Assembly (NCBI GenBank): GCA_021737145.1
Contig: JAIPEN010000015.1
Location: forward strand, 1-64,000
DNA from: Desulfarculaceae bacterium
GTDB lineage: Bacteria > Desulfobacterota > Desulfarculia > Desulfarculales > Desulfarculaceae
Direction of reading: 5' to 3'
Length of the DNA: 64,000 nucleotides
Both the position numbers and the translations under genes were made by a program. This document shows, piece by piece, positions 25,550-33,974 of this stretch (its first letter is position 1; every line of letters starts with the position of its first letter). Under the pieces are notes generated by a model. It was not told the origin of the DNA and made no database searches. It saw only the letters and a list, made by a program, of their open reading frames with translations.

Positions 25550-26794
25550 ATGAGCCGAAAATGGATGATCATCGCAACCTGCCTGGTGGCCTTCAGCATG
25601 CTGCTGGCCGTGCCCGGCGTGGGCGCCGCCGCCGACAAGGTCAAGATCGGCCTGATGTTCGGGCTTACCGGCCCGGCTTCGCCAATCGGTCCGGTGCAGA
25701 TGAAGGGCGCCCAGATGGCCATCGACGAGGTCAACGCGGCCGGTGGCATTAAGCTAAACGGCAAACAGGTCATGATCGAGGCCGTGGTCAAGGACGACGA
25801 GACCAAGGGCGACGTGGCCGTGCGCCGGTTCAAGGAGCTGCGCAACGAGGACAAGGTCGCGGGCATCGTGGGCTCCACCTTCGCCGGCATCGCCAAGGCG
25901 CTCAACAACCAGGTGCGCCGCATGCCCATCCCCTACATCTCCGCCTGCGTGGCCCCCATGGACATGTTCGAAAAGGGCAAGCTGGCCCCCACCACCTTCG
26001 GCATCCACGGCACCGCCTACTCCATCGGCTTTTCGGGCGCGGCCTACATCGCCACCAAGCTGAAGCTGAAGAAGGTCTACTTCCTGGCCCCGGCCTATTC
26101 CTTTGGCCGCGACCAGTACAAGGGCGCCAAGGCCGCCTTCGACAAGTACGGCGTCGAGGTGATCTACGACGAGGCCCCGGTCAAGACCGCCGACTACACC
26201 CCCTACATCCAGAAGATCGCCCAGGCCAAGCCGGACATCTGCATGATGGCCCAGTGGGGCACCGGCGCCATCCAGGTGCTCAAGCAGGCTCATGAGCTGG
26301 GCCTGAAGAAGGACACCAAGATCTGGTTCAACTGGATGACCAACGTCTTCGGTTCCGGCGTTCCCGCCGAGGCCCTGGAAGGCGTCTACAGCCTGATGAG
26401 CTGGTACTGGAACCTGGAAGGCTTCGCCGACAAGGCCGTCATCGCCGAGGGCAAGGCCTTTGTGGACAAGTACACCAAGGTCTACGGCGACCCGCCCGAT
26501 CCCTATGCCGGCATGGCCTACGTGGGCTGCAAGGAGCTGATCCGCGGCATCGAGCAGGCCCAGAGCACCGACCCCATGAAGATCGCCAAGGCCATCATGG
26601 CCAACCCGACCTTCCCCAGCATGAAGGGCCCGGGCACCTGGCGCATCGACCACCAGCCCGTGTTCAAGTACGGCGCCTTCGTGGTGCAGGGCAAGAGCCC
26701 GGCCGACCGCAAGGGCAAGTGGGACCTGGTCAAGGTGATCGGCGCCTACACCGGCGACGACTACCTGCCCCCGCTCAAGACCGAAGGCTACTAG
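25550..26794 (+). CDS. branched-chain-type ABC transporter periplasmic substrate-binding protein
   Basis: A 414-residue type I periplasmic binding protein with a cleavable signal (MIIATCLVAFSMLLAVPGVGA). The fold markers VKIGLMFGLTGPASPIG, the hinge region around FLAPAYSFGRDQYKG and the tail are typical of LivJ/urea/amide-type receptors. It begins after GGGAGG, 93 bases past the hydroxylase gene, and starts the ABC operon with ATPases and permeases following. Ligand unknown; relatives bind amino acids, urea, amides, or aromatic acids. Confidence 0.93.
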   Translation: MSRKWMIIATCLVAFSMLLAVPGVGAAADKVKIGLMFGLTGPASPIGPVQMKGAQMAIDEVNAAGGIKLNGKQVMIEAVVKDDETKGDVAVRRFKELRNEDKVAGIVGSTFAGIAKALNNQVRRMPIPYISACVAPMDMFEKGKLAPTTFGIHGTAYSIGFSGAAYIATKLKLKKVYFLAPAYSFGRDQYKGAKAAFDKYGVEVIYDEAPVKTADYTPYIQKIAQAKPDICMMAQWGTGAIQVLKQAHELGLKKDTKIWFNWMTNVFGSGVPAEALEGVYSLMSWYWNLEGFADKAVIAEGKAFVDKYTKVYGDPPDPYAGMAYVGCKELIRGIEQAQSTDPMKIAKAIMANPTFPSMKGPGTWRIDHQPVFKYGAFVVQGKSPADRKGKWDLVKVIGAYTGDDYLPPLKTEGY

Positions 26795-26815
26795 GAAACA
26801 TCGTGAGCATAACTC

Positions 26816-26839
26816 GGGGGGGCGGCGACGCCGCCCCCC
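26816..26839 (+). other. GC-rich hairpin between receptor and ATPase genes
   Basis: A stem of about ten GC pairs (GGGGGGCGGC and GCCGCCCCCC) closed by GAC, without a T tract. Such hairpins after receptor genes often protect the upstream mRNA, giving more binding protein than transporter. That role is inferred. Confidence 0.55.
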
Positions 26840-26867
26840 CGTTCAACCCCAACCGGACGTAAGGATC

Positions 26868-27638
26868 ATGGGCGAGTCCATACTGGCAACCTCCGGAGTC
26901 ACCAAACGCTTCGACGGCCTGGTGGCGGTGGACGACATCACCTATCAGGTGAGCGAAGGCGAGACCGCGGGCATTATCGGGCCCAACGGCGCGGGCAAGA
27001 GCACCTTTTTCAACCTGCTGACCGGATATTTCCGGCCCAGCGAGGGGCAGGTGCACTTCAAGGGGCGCGACATAACCAAGCGCCCCTCCTATGAACGGGT
27101 GATGATGGGCATTGCCCGCACCTTCCAACTGGTCAGCGTGTTCGATTCCATGAGCGTGATGGAGAACATGATGCTGGCCCGGGTGCGGCAAGGGCAGGAC
27201 TACAAGTCCAAGACCCGCTTCTTTTTCAAAAACGCCCATTACCGCGGGCTGGAAAAGGAATGCGCCGACGCCCTGGACACCCTGGGCATCGCCGACAAGG
27301 CCGACGCCCTCACCGGCGACATGGGTTACGGCGAAAAGCGCGAGCTGGAGATAGCCATCGCCCTGTCGCTCAACCCCAAGATCCTGCTCCTGGACGAGCC
27401 CTTCGCCGGGCTGAGCCTGGTGGACATCGCCCATATTTCAGAGGTGATCAAGAAAATCAAAGGACAATTCACCATTGTGATCATTGAACACAAGATATCC
27501 AAATTGATGGACCTGGTGGAAAGTCTGTGCGTGATAAACGAGGGGGCCTTGGTCTGTAACGGCAACCCCCAGGAAGTGATCTGCGACGCCAAGGTCAAGG
27601 AGTGCTACTGGGGCAAGGAAGACATGGTATGTTACTGA
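26868..27638 (+). CDS. branched-chain-type ABC transporter ATPase (LivG-like)
   Basis: A 256-residue nucleotide-binding subunit. Walker A is GPNGAGKST, Walker B ILLLDEPFAG, followed by the H-loop IIEHKI; the signature region reads MGYGEKRELEIAIAL, the LivG-type variant of LSGGQ. It energises uptake with the LivF-like subunit, whose gene overlaps by ten bases. Part of the five-gene importer. Confidence 0.94.
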   Translation: MGESILATSGVTKRFDGLVAVDDITYQVSEGETAGIIGPNGAGKSTFFNLLTGYFRPSEGQVHFKGRDITKRPSYERVMMGIARTFQLVSVFDSMSVMENMMLARVRQGQDYKSKTRFFFKNAHYRGLEKECADALDTLGIADKADALTGDMGYGEKRELEIAIALSLNPKILLLDEPFAGLSLVDIAHISEVIKKIKGQFTIVIIEHKISKLMDLVESLCVINEGALVCNGNPQEVICDAKVKECYWGKEDMVCY

Positions 27639-28321
27639 GCGTCGAAAACCTCGACGTCTGCTACGGCCACGCCCAGGTGCTGCACGGCGTATCCATGCAT
27701 CTCAACGAGGGAGAGCTGGTGTGCGTGGTGGGGCGCAACGGAGCGGGCAAGACCAGCCTGCTCAGGACCATCGGCGGCTTCATGAAGCCGGCCGGCGGCA
27801 CGGTGGACTTCGATGGCCAGCGCATCGACGGCCAGCCTCTGGAGCAGGTGGCATTGTCGGGGCTCAAATACGTCTACCAGGACAAGCGGGTCTTCGGCGA
27901 GCTGACCGTGCGCGAGAACATCGAGCTGGCCGCCTATCCCACCCAGGTTGGCCTGGACGAGGCCATCGCCAAGGTGGTGGACATCCATCCCAAGATGAAT
28001 AAGCTCCTGGACGCCAAGGCCAAGGGCCTCTCCGGCGGGGAGCGCCAGATCCTCTTGATCGGCCGGGCCCTGATCGGCGATCCCAAGCTCTTGTTGATCG
28101 ACGAGCCCACCGAGGGGCTGGCCGCCATCATCATCGGCGAGATCATCAACATCCTGGCCGCCATGAAATCCAAGATCACCATGGTGGTGGTGGAGCAGAA
28201 CCTGGCCACCGTCTCTCGTCTGGCCGACCGGGTCTACGTGATGAAGGAGGGCGTGTTCTCGCGGGAGATAACCGACGCCGCCTCCATCGCCGACCCGTCC
28301 ACCTACGAAGACGAGCTGTAG
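27629..28321 (+). CDS. branched-chain-type ABC transporter ATPase (LivF-like)
   Basis: A 230-residue nucleotide-binding subunit. The ATG at 27629 is chosen because it begins MLLSVENLDVCYG, the normal LivF start; the in-frame ATG at 27602 lies deeper in the livG-like gene. Walker A GRNGAGKTS, signature LSGGERQ, Walker B LLLIDEPTEGL and the H-loop VVVEQN are intact. It overlaps the preceding gene by ten bases, so the two are translationally coupled. Confidence 0.94.
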   Translation: MLLSVENLDVCYGHAQVLHGVSMHLNEGELVCVVGRNGAGKTSLLRTIGGFMKPAGGTVDFDGQRIDGQPLEQVALSGLKYVYQDKRVFGELTVRENIELAAYPTQVGLDEAIAKVVDIHPKMNKLLDAKAKGLSGGERQILLIGRALIGDPKLLLIDEPTEGLAAIIIGEIINILAAMKSKITMVVVEQNLATVSRLADRVYVMKEGVFSREITDAASIADPSTYEDEL

Positions 28322-28339
28322 GCAAGGGGGGTAGCAAGC

Positions 28340-29260
28340 ATGTTCAGCAAGATAGAAAAAAGCCCCATCCTGACCTTGGCCCTGGTGACGGTGCTGTTTC
28401 TGCTCTACGGCTACGCCACCAGCCTGCCCAAGATCACCGACTTCATCATCTTCTGCATCTTCGTCATAGGCTTCGACCTGCTCTACGGGCACATGGGCCA
28501 GCTCAGCTTCGGCCACATGCTCTATCTGGGAGCCGGGGCCTATGGCTGCGGGATGTTCGCCTATCACGTATACCCCGACCCCTTCCTGTCCATCCTGGTG
28601 GGGGTGCTGTTGGGCGCGGCCCTGGCCGCCCTGCTGGGGACGGTGGTGGTCAAGACCTCGGCGGCGGCCTTCGCGCTTTTGAACCTGGCCCTCAACGAGG
28701 TGGGGGCCTACCTGGCCCTGAGCCCGCTGCACGAATGGACCGGCGGCGAGGACGGCCTGAGCCTGTTCTTCGAGAGCTACGGCTGGGTCGACTTCAACGA
28801 CTCCACCTTCCGCTTCTACTTCTGCCTGGGCGCGCTGCTGTTGGTCATCCTGGTGGTGACCGCCTTCGTGCGCTCGCCCTACGGCATCCTGCTCAAGTCC
28901 ATCAAGGAAAACGAGACCCGGGTCAAGTTCTTGGGCTACAACACCTTTGTCTACAAGTACGTGACCTTCATCATCTCCGGGGCCATCGTGGGCTTCGCCG
29001 GCGCCCTGACCAGCGTGAACCTGGCCTACTGCAACACCAGCCTCATCGCCCCCACCCGCAACGTGGAGGTTATCTTCGCGGCGCTCATGGGCGGGGCGGG
29101 CACGGTGCTGGGCGCGGTGGTGGGCGGCACCGCCTTCATGACCATCAGCAACTACCTGGCCTCCTACATCGTGCGTTGGGAGATGTTCCTGGGCGTGGCC
29201 CTGCTGGCCTTCGCCTTCTGGTTCCGCAAGGGGATATGGGGTTATGCGCGCAAACTGTAG
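28340..29260 (+). CDS. branched-chain-type ABC transporter permease (LivM-like)
   Basis: A 306-residue membrane protein with about nine hydrophobic segments. The family signature appears as FGHMLYLGAGAYGC near 60 and the coupling loop as SPYGILLKSIKENETRVKFLGYNTF near 180, which contacts the ATPases. It ends with EVIFAALMGGAGTVLGAVVGG and a short cytoplasmic tail. It forms the translocation pore with the LivH-like protein encoded 36 bases downstream. Confidence 0.93.
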   Translation: MFSKIEKSPILTLALVTVLFLLYGYATSLPKITDFIIFCIFVIGFDLLYGHMGQLSFGHMLYLGAGAYGCGMFAYHVYPDPFLSILVGVLLGAALAALLGTVVVKTSAAAFALLNLALNEVGAYLALSPLHEWTGGEDGLSLFFESYGWVDFNDSTFRFYFCLGALLLVILVVTAFVRSPYGILLKSIKENETRVKFLGYNTFVYKYVTFIISGAIVGFAGALTSVNLAYCNTSLIAPTRNVEVIFAALMGGAGTVLGAVVGGTAFMTISNYLASYIVRWEMFLGVALLAFAFWFRKGIWGYARKL

Positions 29261-29296
29261 CTCATACGATCACGGCCAAAGACAAGGCATGCAGCC

Positions 29297-30148
29297 ATGA
29301 TTAACTTCATTCAGTCCATACTCTACGGCCTGACCATAGGGGGCATCCTCTATATCATCTCCATCGGCCTGTCGCTGACCTTCGGGGCCATGGGCATAGT
29401 CAACTTCGCCCACGGGCTGATCTACGCGGTGGGGGCCTACGCCCTGTACACCGTGGCCACCCTGCTGGGAGCCAACTTCCTGATGGGGGCCATCGGGGCC
29501 ATCGCGGTGTCCATTCCCCTGGCCTACCTCATCGAGCGCTTCATCATCAGGCGGCTCTACGGCCAGAGCATCGACTACGCCATCATCGCCACCTACGCGG
29601 TGCTGCTCATCGGGGCCGACGCCCTCAAGTGGTTCTTCGGAGCCAGCCCCCTGCCCATCAGCGACCCCATCGGCAAGCTGTGGTACTTCGGCGGCCTGCA
29701 AATGCCTGCCTACCGGGTGATCATCATCATCCTGGCCGGGCTGGTGTTCGTGGGGCTCAGCCTGTTCTTCAAAAAGACCCTGGTGGGCAAGATCGTGGTG
29801 GCCGGCCTGCAGGACCGCGAGGCGGTGCGCAGCCTGGGCATCAAGGTGGAAAAATACTTCGCCATCGTGTTCATCATCGGCAGCGCCCTGGCCGCCCTGG
29901 GCGGGGTGCTCTACGCCCCCCTGTCCACCCTGGACCCCTACATGGGCTTCGAGATCATCATCCTGTGCTTCGCGGTGGTGATCGTGGGGGGCATGGGCAA
30001 CCTCAGGGGAACCGCCATCGCCGCCTTCACCCTGGGCCTGGTGCACTCGCTCACCGCGGTGTACCTGGTCTCCTCGGCGGCGGACGCCATGGTCTACGTG
30101 GTCATGGCCGTGGTGCTAATCTTCCGGCCCATCGAGGCCTCCGCCTAG
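29297..30148 (+). CDS. branched-chain-type ABC transporter permease (LivH-like)
   Basis: A 283-residue membrane protein with about eight transmembrane segments. It shows the LivH pattern SLTFGAMGIVNFAHGLIYAVGAY near the N-terminus, the coupling loop VAGLQDREAVRSLGIKVEKYF near 180 and the conserved VVIVGGMGNLRGTAIAAF near the end. It completes the importer with the receptor, two ATPases and LivM-like permease encoded upstream in one operon. Confidence 0.93.
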   Translation: MINFIQSILYGLTIGGILYIISIGLSLTFGAMGIVNFAHGLIYAVGAYALYTVATLLGANFLMGAIGAIAVSIPLAYLIERFIIRRLYGQSIDYAIIATYAVLLIGADALKWFFGASPLPISDPIGKLWYFGGLQMPAYRVIIIILAGLVFVGLSLFFKKTLVGKIVVAGLQDREAVRSLGIKVEKYFAIVFIIGSALAALGGVLYAPLSTLDPYMGFEIIILCFAVVIVGGMGNLRGTAIAAFTLGLVHSLTAVYLVSSAADAMVYVVMAVVLIFRPIEASA

Positions 30149-30167
30149 GCGGAAGGGAGAAGCTCTC

Positions 30168-31079
30168 ATGCAAACACCCATGGACGCCTACCTCAAGATG
30201 GGCATCGTCCACTTCATGGCCTATCCCCAACTGGGCGGCGGCGAGGGCCCCTGGGCCGAGACCGCGGCCCGCATAGGCCGGGACCCCTTCTTCACCGCCA
30301 TCGAGATAACCCACATCGCCGATCCGGCCGAGCGGGAGCGGGTGCGCGACCTGTGCCGCCTGGCCAAGCTCTCGGTGGGCTTCGGGGCCCATCCCCCCAT
30401 CCTGGGCGGCGGGCTGGACATCAACTCCCTGGACGAGGACGAGCGCCTGGCCGCGGTGGCCCGCCTGGAGGAGCTGATCGACGAGGCGGTGTTCATGGAG
30501 GCCGAGAGCTTCGTGGTGCTCTCGGGCAAGGACCCGGGCGAGGACAAGCGCGACGAGGGCGTGGAGGCCCTGGTGGACTCGCTGGGCCGGCTGTGCGCCT
30601 ATTCGGCCCGGCTGGGAGGCCCCCCGGTGATCGCCGAGGTGTTCGACTGCGACATCGACAAGTGCTGCCTGCTGGGTCCGGCGCCCCTGGCCGCCCGGGT
30701 GGCCGAGATGGTCAAGGCCAAGCACGACAACTTCGGCCTGCTGGTGGACCTGAGCCACATCCCCCTGTTGGGCGAGAGCCCCATCCAGGCCCTGGAGCCG
30801 GTGGCCCCGTATCTGATGGCCGCCCACCTGGGCAACGCGGTGACCGTGGAGGGCATGCCCGGCTACGGCGACTATCATCCCATTTTCGGCACGCCGGGCT
30901 CGGCCAACGACGTGCCCGAGATGGTGGAGTTTTTGCGGGTGCTCCAGGACATCGGTTTCCTGGACGGAATCAAGCGGCCCATGGTCAGCTTTGAGATCAA
31001 GCCCATGGAGGGCCAGGACCCGGAGCTGGTGATCGCCAACGCCCAAAGAGTCATGAACCTGGCCTGGGCCCAACTGTAA
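30168..31079 (+). CDS. xylose isomerase-like TIM-barrel protein (sugar phosphate isomerase/epimerase family)
   Basis: A 303-residue cytoplasmic TIM-barrel protein of the AP endonuclease 2 / xylose isomerase-like superfamily. Candidate metal ligands are the glutamate in VIAEVFDCD, histidines in DLSHIP and AAHLGNAV, and the final glutamate in VSFEIKP. Members are isomerases or epimerases of small sugars and hydroxyacids (for example hydroxypyruvate isomerase, IolE). It is 19 bases from the LivH-like gene and precedes a hydroxyacid dehydrogenase, so it probably works on a product of the imported compound. The reaction is not assigned. Confidence 0.75.
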   Translation: MQTPMDAYLKMGIVHFMAYPQLGGGEGPWAETAARIGRDPFFTAIEITHIADPAERERVRDLCRLAKLSVGFGAHPPILGGGLDINSLDEDERLAAVARLEELIDEAVFMEAESFVVLSGKDPGEDKRDEGVEALVDSLGRLCAYSARLGGPPVIAEVFDCDIDKCCLLGPAPLAARVAEMVKAKHDNFGLLVDLSHIPLLGESPIQALEPVAPYLMAAHLGNAVTVEGMPGYGDYHPIFGTPGSANDVPEMVEFLRVLQDIGFLDGIKRPMVSFEIKPMEGQDPELVIANAQRVMNLAWAQL

Positions 31080-31099
31080 AAAGCCTTAGGAGGCTTGTT

Positions 31100-32080
31100 A
31101 TGAAACCTAAGATTTTCGTTTGCCGCCGCCTGCCCGAGGGGGCTATGCAAGCTCTGGAAAACGAGTTCGACGTGGAGTGCAACCCCGAGGACCGGGTGCT
31201 CTCCCGCAAGGAGCTCCTGGCCGGCGTGGCCGGCAAGGACGGCGTGGTCTCCCTGCTCACCGACCGCATCGACGACGAGGTTCTGGACGCGGCCGGCCCC
31301 CAGCTCAAGATCATGGCCAACTACGCGGTGGGCTACAACAACGTGGACGTGGCCGCCTGCACGGCCCACAAGGTGGCGGTGACCAACACCCCCGGGGTGC
31401 TCACCGACACCACCGCCGACCTCACCCTGGCCCTGCTGCTGTGCACCGCCCGCCGCTTGTGCGAGAGCGACGTCTACGCCCGGGCCGGCAAGTACGAGGG
31501 CTGGGCGCCCCTGCTTTTCCTGGGCACCGACGTGCACCACAAGACCCTGGGCCTCATGGGCTTCGGCCGGGTGGGCTACGCCGTGGCCCAGCGGGCGGCC
31601 GGTTTTGACATGAAGATCCTCTACCACGACGCCCATCCCTGCCCGGCCGAGCTGGAGCAGAAGGTGGGCGCCACCTGCGTGGACAGGGAGACCCTCCTGA
31701 AGGAGTCGGACTTTATCTCCATGCACGTGCCCCTGACCCCGGAGACCCACCACCTGATGGGCCCGGCCGAGTTCGCCCTGATGAAGCCCACCGCCTACGT
31801 GATCAACACGGCGCGCGGCGAGGTGATCGACGAGGCGGCATTGGCCGAGGCCGTCAAGACCGGCCAGATCGCCGGGGCCGGGCTGGACGTGTTCGAGAAC
31901 GAACCGGCCATCCACCCCGACCTGATGGCCAACCCCTCGGTGGTGCTGCTGCCCCACATCGGCAGCGCCTCCATCGAGACCCGCACCGCCATGGGCATGT
32001 TGGACTACGACAACCTCAAGGCCTGCCTCATCGATGGCGCGGTGCCGCCCAACTGCCTCAATCCGGAGGTGTTCGACTAA
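31100..32080 (+). CDS. D-2-hydroxyacid dehydrogenase (glyoxylate/hydroxypyruvate reductase-like)
   Basis: A 326-residue NAD(P)-dependent dehydrogenase starting after AGGAGG. The catalytic domain begins KIFVCRRLPEGAMQALE; the nucleotide-binding Rossmann motif is GLMGFGRVGYAVAQRA. The catalytic Arg is in NTARGEV, the Glu in FENEP and the His in LPHIGSAS. Closest in pattern to glyoxylate and phosphoglycerate dehydrogenases. With the neighbouring isomerase-like protein it could process a C2-C3 hydroxyacid released from the heterocycle that the hydroxylase attacks (inferred). Confidence 0.92.
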   Translation: MKPKIFVCRRLPEGAMQALENEFDVECNPEDRVLSRKELLAGVAGKDGVVSLLTDRIDDEVLDAAGPQLKIMANYAVGYNNVDVAACTAHKVAVTNTPGVLTDTTADLTLALLLCTARRLCESDVYARAGKYEGWAPLLFLGTDVHHKTLGLMGFGRVGYAVAQRAAGFDMKILYHDAHPCPAELEQKVGATCVDRETLLKESDFISMHVPLTPETHHLMGPAEFALMKPTAYVINTARGEVIDEAALAEAVKTGQIAGAGLDVFENEPAIHPDLMANPSVVLLPHIGSASIETRTAMGMLDYDNLKACLIDGAVPPNCLNPEVFD

Positions 32081-32089
32081 GCCCCCCAA

Positions 32090-32147
32090 CGCCGGACGTG
32101 GCGGCCCGCCCGCCTTTAAATTTAGGGCCTGGCCGCCACGCCCGGCG
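32090..32147 (+). repeat. long imperfect hairpin between dehydrogenase and yqeB-like genes
   Basis: Seventeen-base arms at 32090-32106 and 32131-32147 pair at all but one position (CGCCGGACGTGGCGGCC and GGCCGCCACGCCCGGCG). The 24-base loop contains the AT-rich palindromic TTTAAATTTA. It fills most of the 88-base gap. It lacks a T tract, so it is not an ordinary terminator; an RNA-processing or attenuation role is possible. Confidence 0.55.
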
Positions 32148-32168
32148 ATCTAAGCAAGGAGTTTTTTC

Positions 32169-32984
32169 GTGAGCCCGCTGATCACCAGCTTCAAGGCGAT
32201 GCCCGTATTGATACGGGGAGCCGGCGAGATGGCCACCGGCGTGGCCTTCCGCCTGCACCGGGCCGGTCTGCGCCTGGCGCTCACCGAGGCGCCCAACCCC
32301 ATGGCGGTTCGCCGGGCGGTCAGCTTCTGCGAGGCGATCCACGACGGGACCAAGACCGTGGAGGGCCTCACCGCCCGCCGGGTGGCCGGGCCGGAGGATT
32401 TCGACGCGGTGTGGGCCGCGGGCGAGCTGCCGGTGCTGGTGGACCCGGACACCTCCTGCCGCCACGCCATGAAGCCTGTGGTCATCGTGGACGCCCTGCT
32501 GGCCAAGAAGAACACCGGCCTCGCGCCGGACATGGCCCCCCTGACCATCGGGCTGGGGCCCGGCTTCAGCGCGCCCCAGGACGCCCACCTGGTAATCGAG
32601 ACCAACCGGGGCCACAACCTGGGGCGGCTCATCTACCAGGGCCAAGCCGAGCCCAACACCGGCCAGCCGGGCAACATCGCCGGCTACACCCACCAGCGGG
32701 TGCTGCGCTCGCCCGCGGACGGCGCCTTCGAGGCCCTGGCCGAGCTGGGCCAGGCCGTGGCCCAGGACGAGACCGTGGCCCGGGTGGCGGGCCAGGAGAT
32801 CAAGGTGGCGGTGGGCGGGGTGCTGCGCGGCCTGATCCGGCCGGGCACCCAGGTGGAAAAGGGCTGGAAGGTTGGCGACGTGGACCCGCGCGGCCAGCTG
32901 GAGTATCTGAACACCATCAGCGAGAAGGCCCGCGCCATCGGCGGCTCGGTGCTGGAAGGCATCCTGCACCAGTTCAACAAATAA
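32169..32984 (+). CDS. yqeB: selenium-dependent molybdenum hydroxylase maturation protein YqeB (EF2563 family)
   Basis: A 271-residue protein starting at GTG after AAGGAG. It opens PVLIRGAGEMATGVAFRLHRAGLRLALTE, a Rossmann-like motif typical of YqeB, and continues with the conserved VIVDALLAKKN, LGPGFSAPQDAHLVIETNRGHNLGRLIYQG and the C-terminal biotinyl/lipoyl-like stretch. YqeB family genes are known markers of selenium-dependent (non-selenocysteine) molybdenum hydroxylases. Its presence after the hydroxylase genes and importer in one strand block supports Se dependence of the enzyme at 21.6-25.5 kb. The companion genes yqeC, ygfJ-like and selD are not in the window. Confidence 0.85.
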   Translation: MSPLITSFKAMPVLIRGAGEMATGVAFRLHRAGLRLALTEAPNPMAVRRAVSFCEAIHDGTKTVEGLTARRVAGPEDFDAVWAAGELPVLVDPDTSCRHAMKPVVIVDALLAKKNTGLAPDMAPLTIGLGPGFSAPQDAHLVIETNRGHNLGRLIYQGQAEPNTGQPGNIAGYTHQRVLRSPADGAFEALAELGQAVAQDETVARVAGQEIKVAVGGVLRGLIRPGTQVEKGWKVGDVDPRGQLEYLNTISEKARAIGGSVLEGILHQFNK

Positions 32985-32987
32985 ACA

Positions 32988-33113
32988 GGCCGGCTTCGCC
33001 AGAGGGCGGGATGCCGCGTTGCCGGCATCGCTCCGGCCTCGACGTGGCCAACACCAGGCCCCCGGCTGCCGCCCGCCGGGCGCCTTGCCCGCCGCCGCCC
33101 GGCTGTGCCGGGT
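32988..33113 (+). repeat. dispersed intergenic repeat, copy A
   Basis: About 126 bases related to copies at 33843-33969 (minus) and 47838-47966 (plus). Shared blocks, in order: CGGCTTCGCC, TGTTGC/CGTTGCC-like, GCCTCGACGT, a central CGGC stretch, CGCCTTG, GGCGGC-like and GGCTGTGCCG. The blocks form internal dyads. It lies just past the yqeB-like gene; copy A is the most diverged, lacking the GTAG/CTAC pair around its middle. Confidence 0.65.
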
Positions 33114-33175
33114 GGGTTCCGCCTGCTGCCTGGTCCGCGGCCCATCTCCGGGCCGGAAACAATCGACCGACTGTT

Positions 33176-33760
33176 TTACTTGCCCCGCAGCTTGTCCAGC
33201 TCGGCCATCAGCTTGCCCAGGTCCGGGCGCTGGTTGATGTCGTGCACGTCGATGTAGCGGATGACGCCCTGCTTGTCGATGACGAATAGGGCGCGCTCGG
33301 TGGTGCCGTTGGAGCGCAGCACGCCGTAGGCTTCGGCAACCTTGCCGTGGGGCCAGAAGTCGCTGAGCACCGGGAACCACAGGCCGCCCATGGCCTCGAC
33401 CCAGGCGAACTGGGAGGGGGTGTTGTCCGTGGTGATGCCCAGCAGCGCCGCGCCGCGCTTGGCGAACTCCGGCCGGGCCAGGTTGTAGCCCGGCCATTGG
33501 CCCGAGCACACCGGGGTGAAGGCGGCGGGCACAAAGGACAGCACCACGATCTTTTTGCCGCGATAATCGGCCAGGCTCACCTTCTTGCCGCTGATGGCGG
33601 GCAGGGTGAACTCAGGCGCCTGGTCGCCCGGCTTGAGCTTGGTGTGGCTGTCCACGGCCTGGAGCTTGCCGGGGTTGTAGATGCCCTTCACCTCGGCGGA
33701 AGAGGGCAGGGCCAGGCCCAGGCCCAAGGCCAATGCTAGCATGATGGCGGCGGTCTTCAT
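33176..33760 (-). CDS. exported peroxiredoxin (AhpC/TSA family)
   Basis: A 194-residue peroxiredoxin with a signal sequence (IMLALALGLGLALPSSA, about 1-22). The ATG at 33760 follows GGAGGGAC; an ATG eleven codons upstream is less likely. The active site is PAAFTPVCSGQ with the peroxidatic Cys85; no second resolving cysteine is obvious. It reduces peroxides, probably in the periplasm, with an unidentified reductant. It is a cysteine, not a selenocysteine, enzyme. Neighbours on the minus strand are the sigma-54 activator and a repeat copy. Confidence 0.9.
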   Translation of the reverse strand: MKTAAIMLALALGLGLALPSSAEVKGIYNPGKLQAVDSHTKLKPGDQAPEFTLPAISGKKVSLADYRGKKIVVLSFVPAAFTPVCSGQWPGYNLARPEFAKRGAALLGITTDNTPSQFAWVEAMGGLWFPVLSDFWPHGKVAEAYGVLRSNGTTERALFVIDKQGVIRYIDVHDINQRPDLGKLMAELDKLRGK

Positions 33761-33842
33761 GGCTTGTCCCTCCATCAGGTCAGTCCCCCTCACTCCTTCA
33801 GAATAACAGAGTCGGCTTTGGCAGTTCGGAGCTCAGGCGCAC

Positions 33843-33969
33843 CGCCCGGCGGCACAGCAAGCCGCCGCCGGACAAGGCGTCCGGCTGGCGACAGCCGGAG
33901 GCGTAGCTGAAACTACGTCGAGGCTGGAGCGCGGCCGGCAACGCAGCATGGCGGCGGCTTGCGAAGCCC
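33843..33969 (-). repeat. dispersed intergenic repeat, copy B
   Basis: Minus-strand copy, 127 bases. It reads GGCTTCGC, TGCGTTGC, GCCTCGACGTAG, CTACGCCT, CGGC, GACGCCTTGTC, GGCGGC and TGCTGTGCCG in order. It is closest to copy C: the GTAG and CTAC arms and the GACGCCTTGTC block are shared. It lies between the peroxiredoxin and the activator gene ends. Confidence 0.75.
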
Positions 33970-33974
33970 TGCAC

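Noticed and set aside
33176-33760. Selenocysteine in the peroxiredoxin
   Set aside because: The active site reads TPVCSGQ with a cysteine codon and no TGA; the frame is complete.
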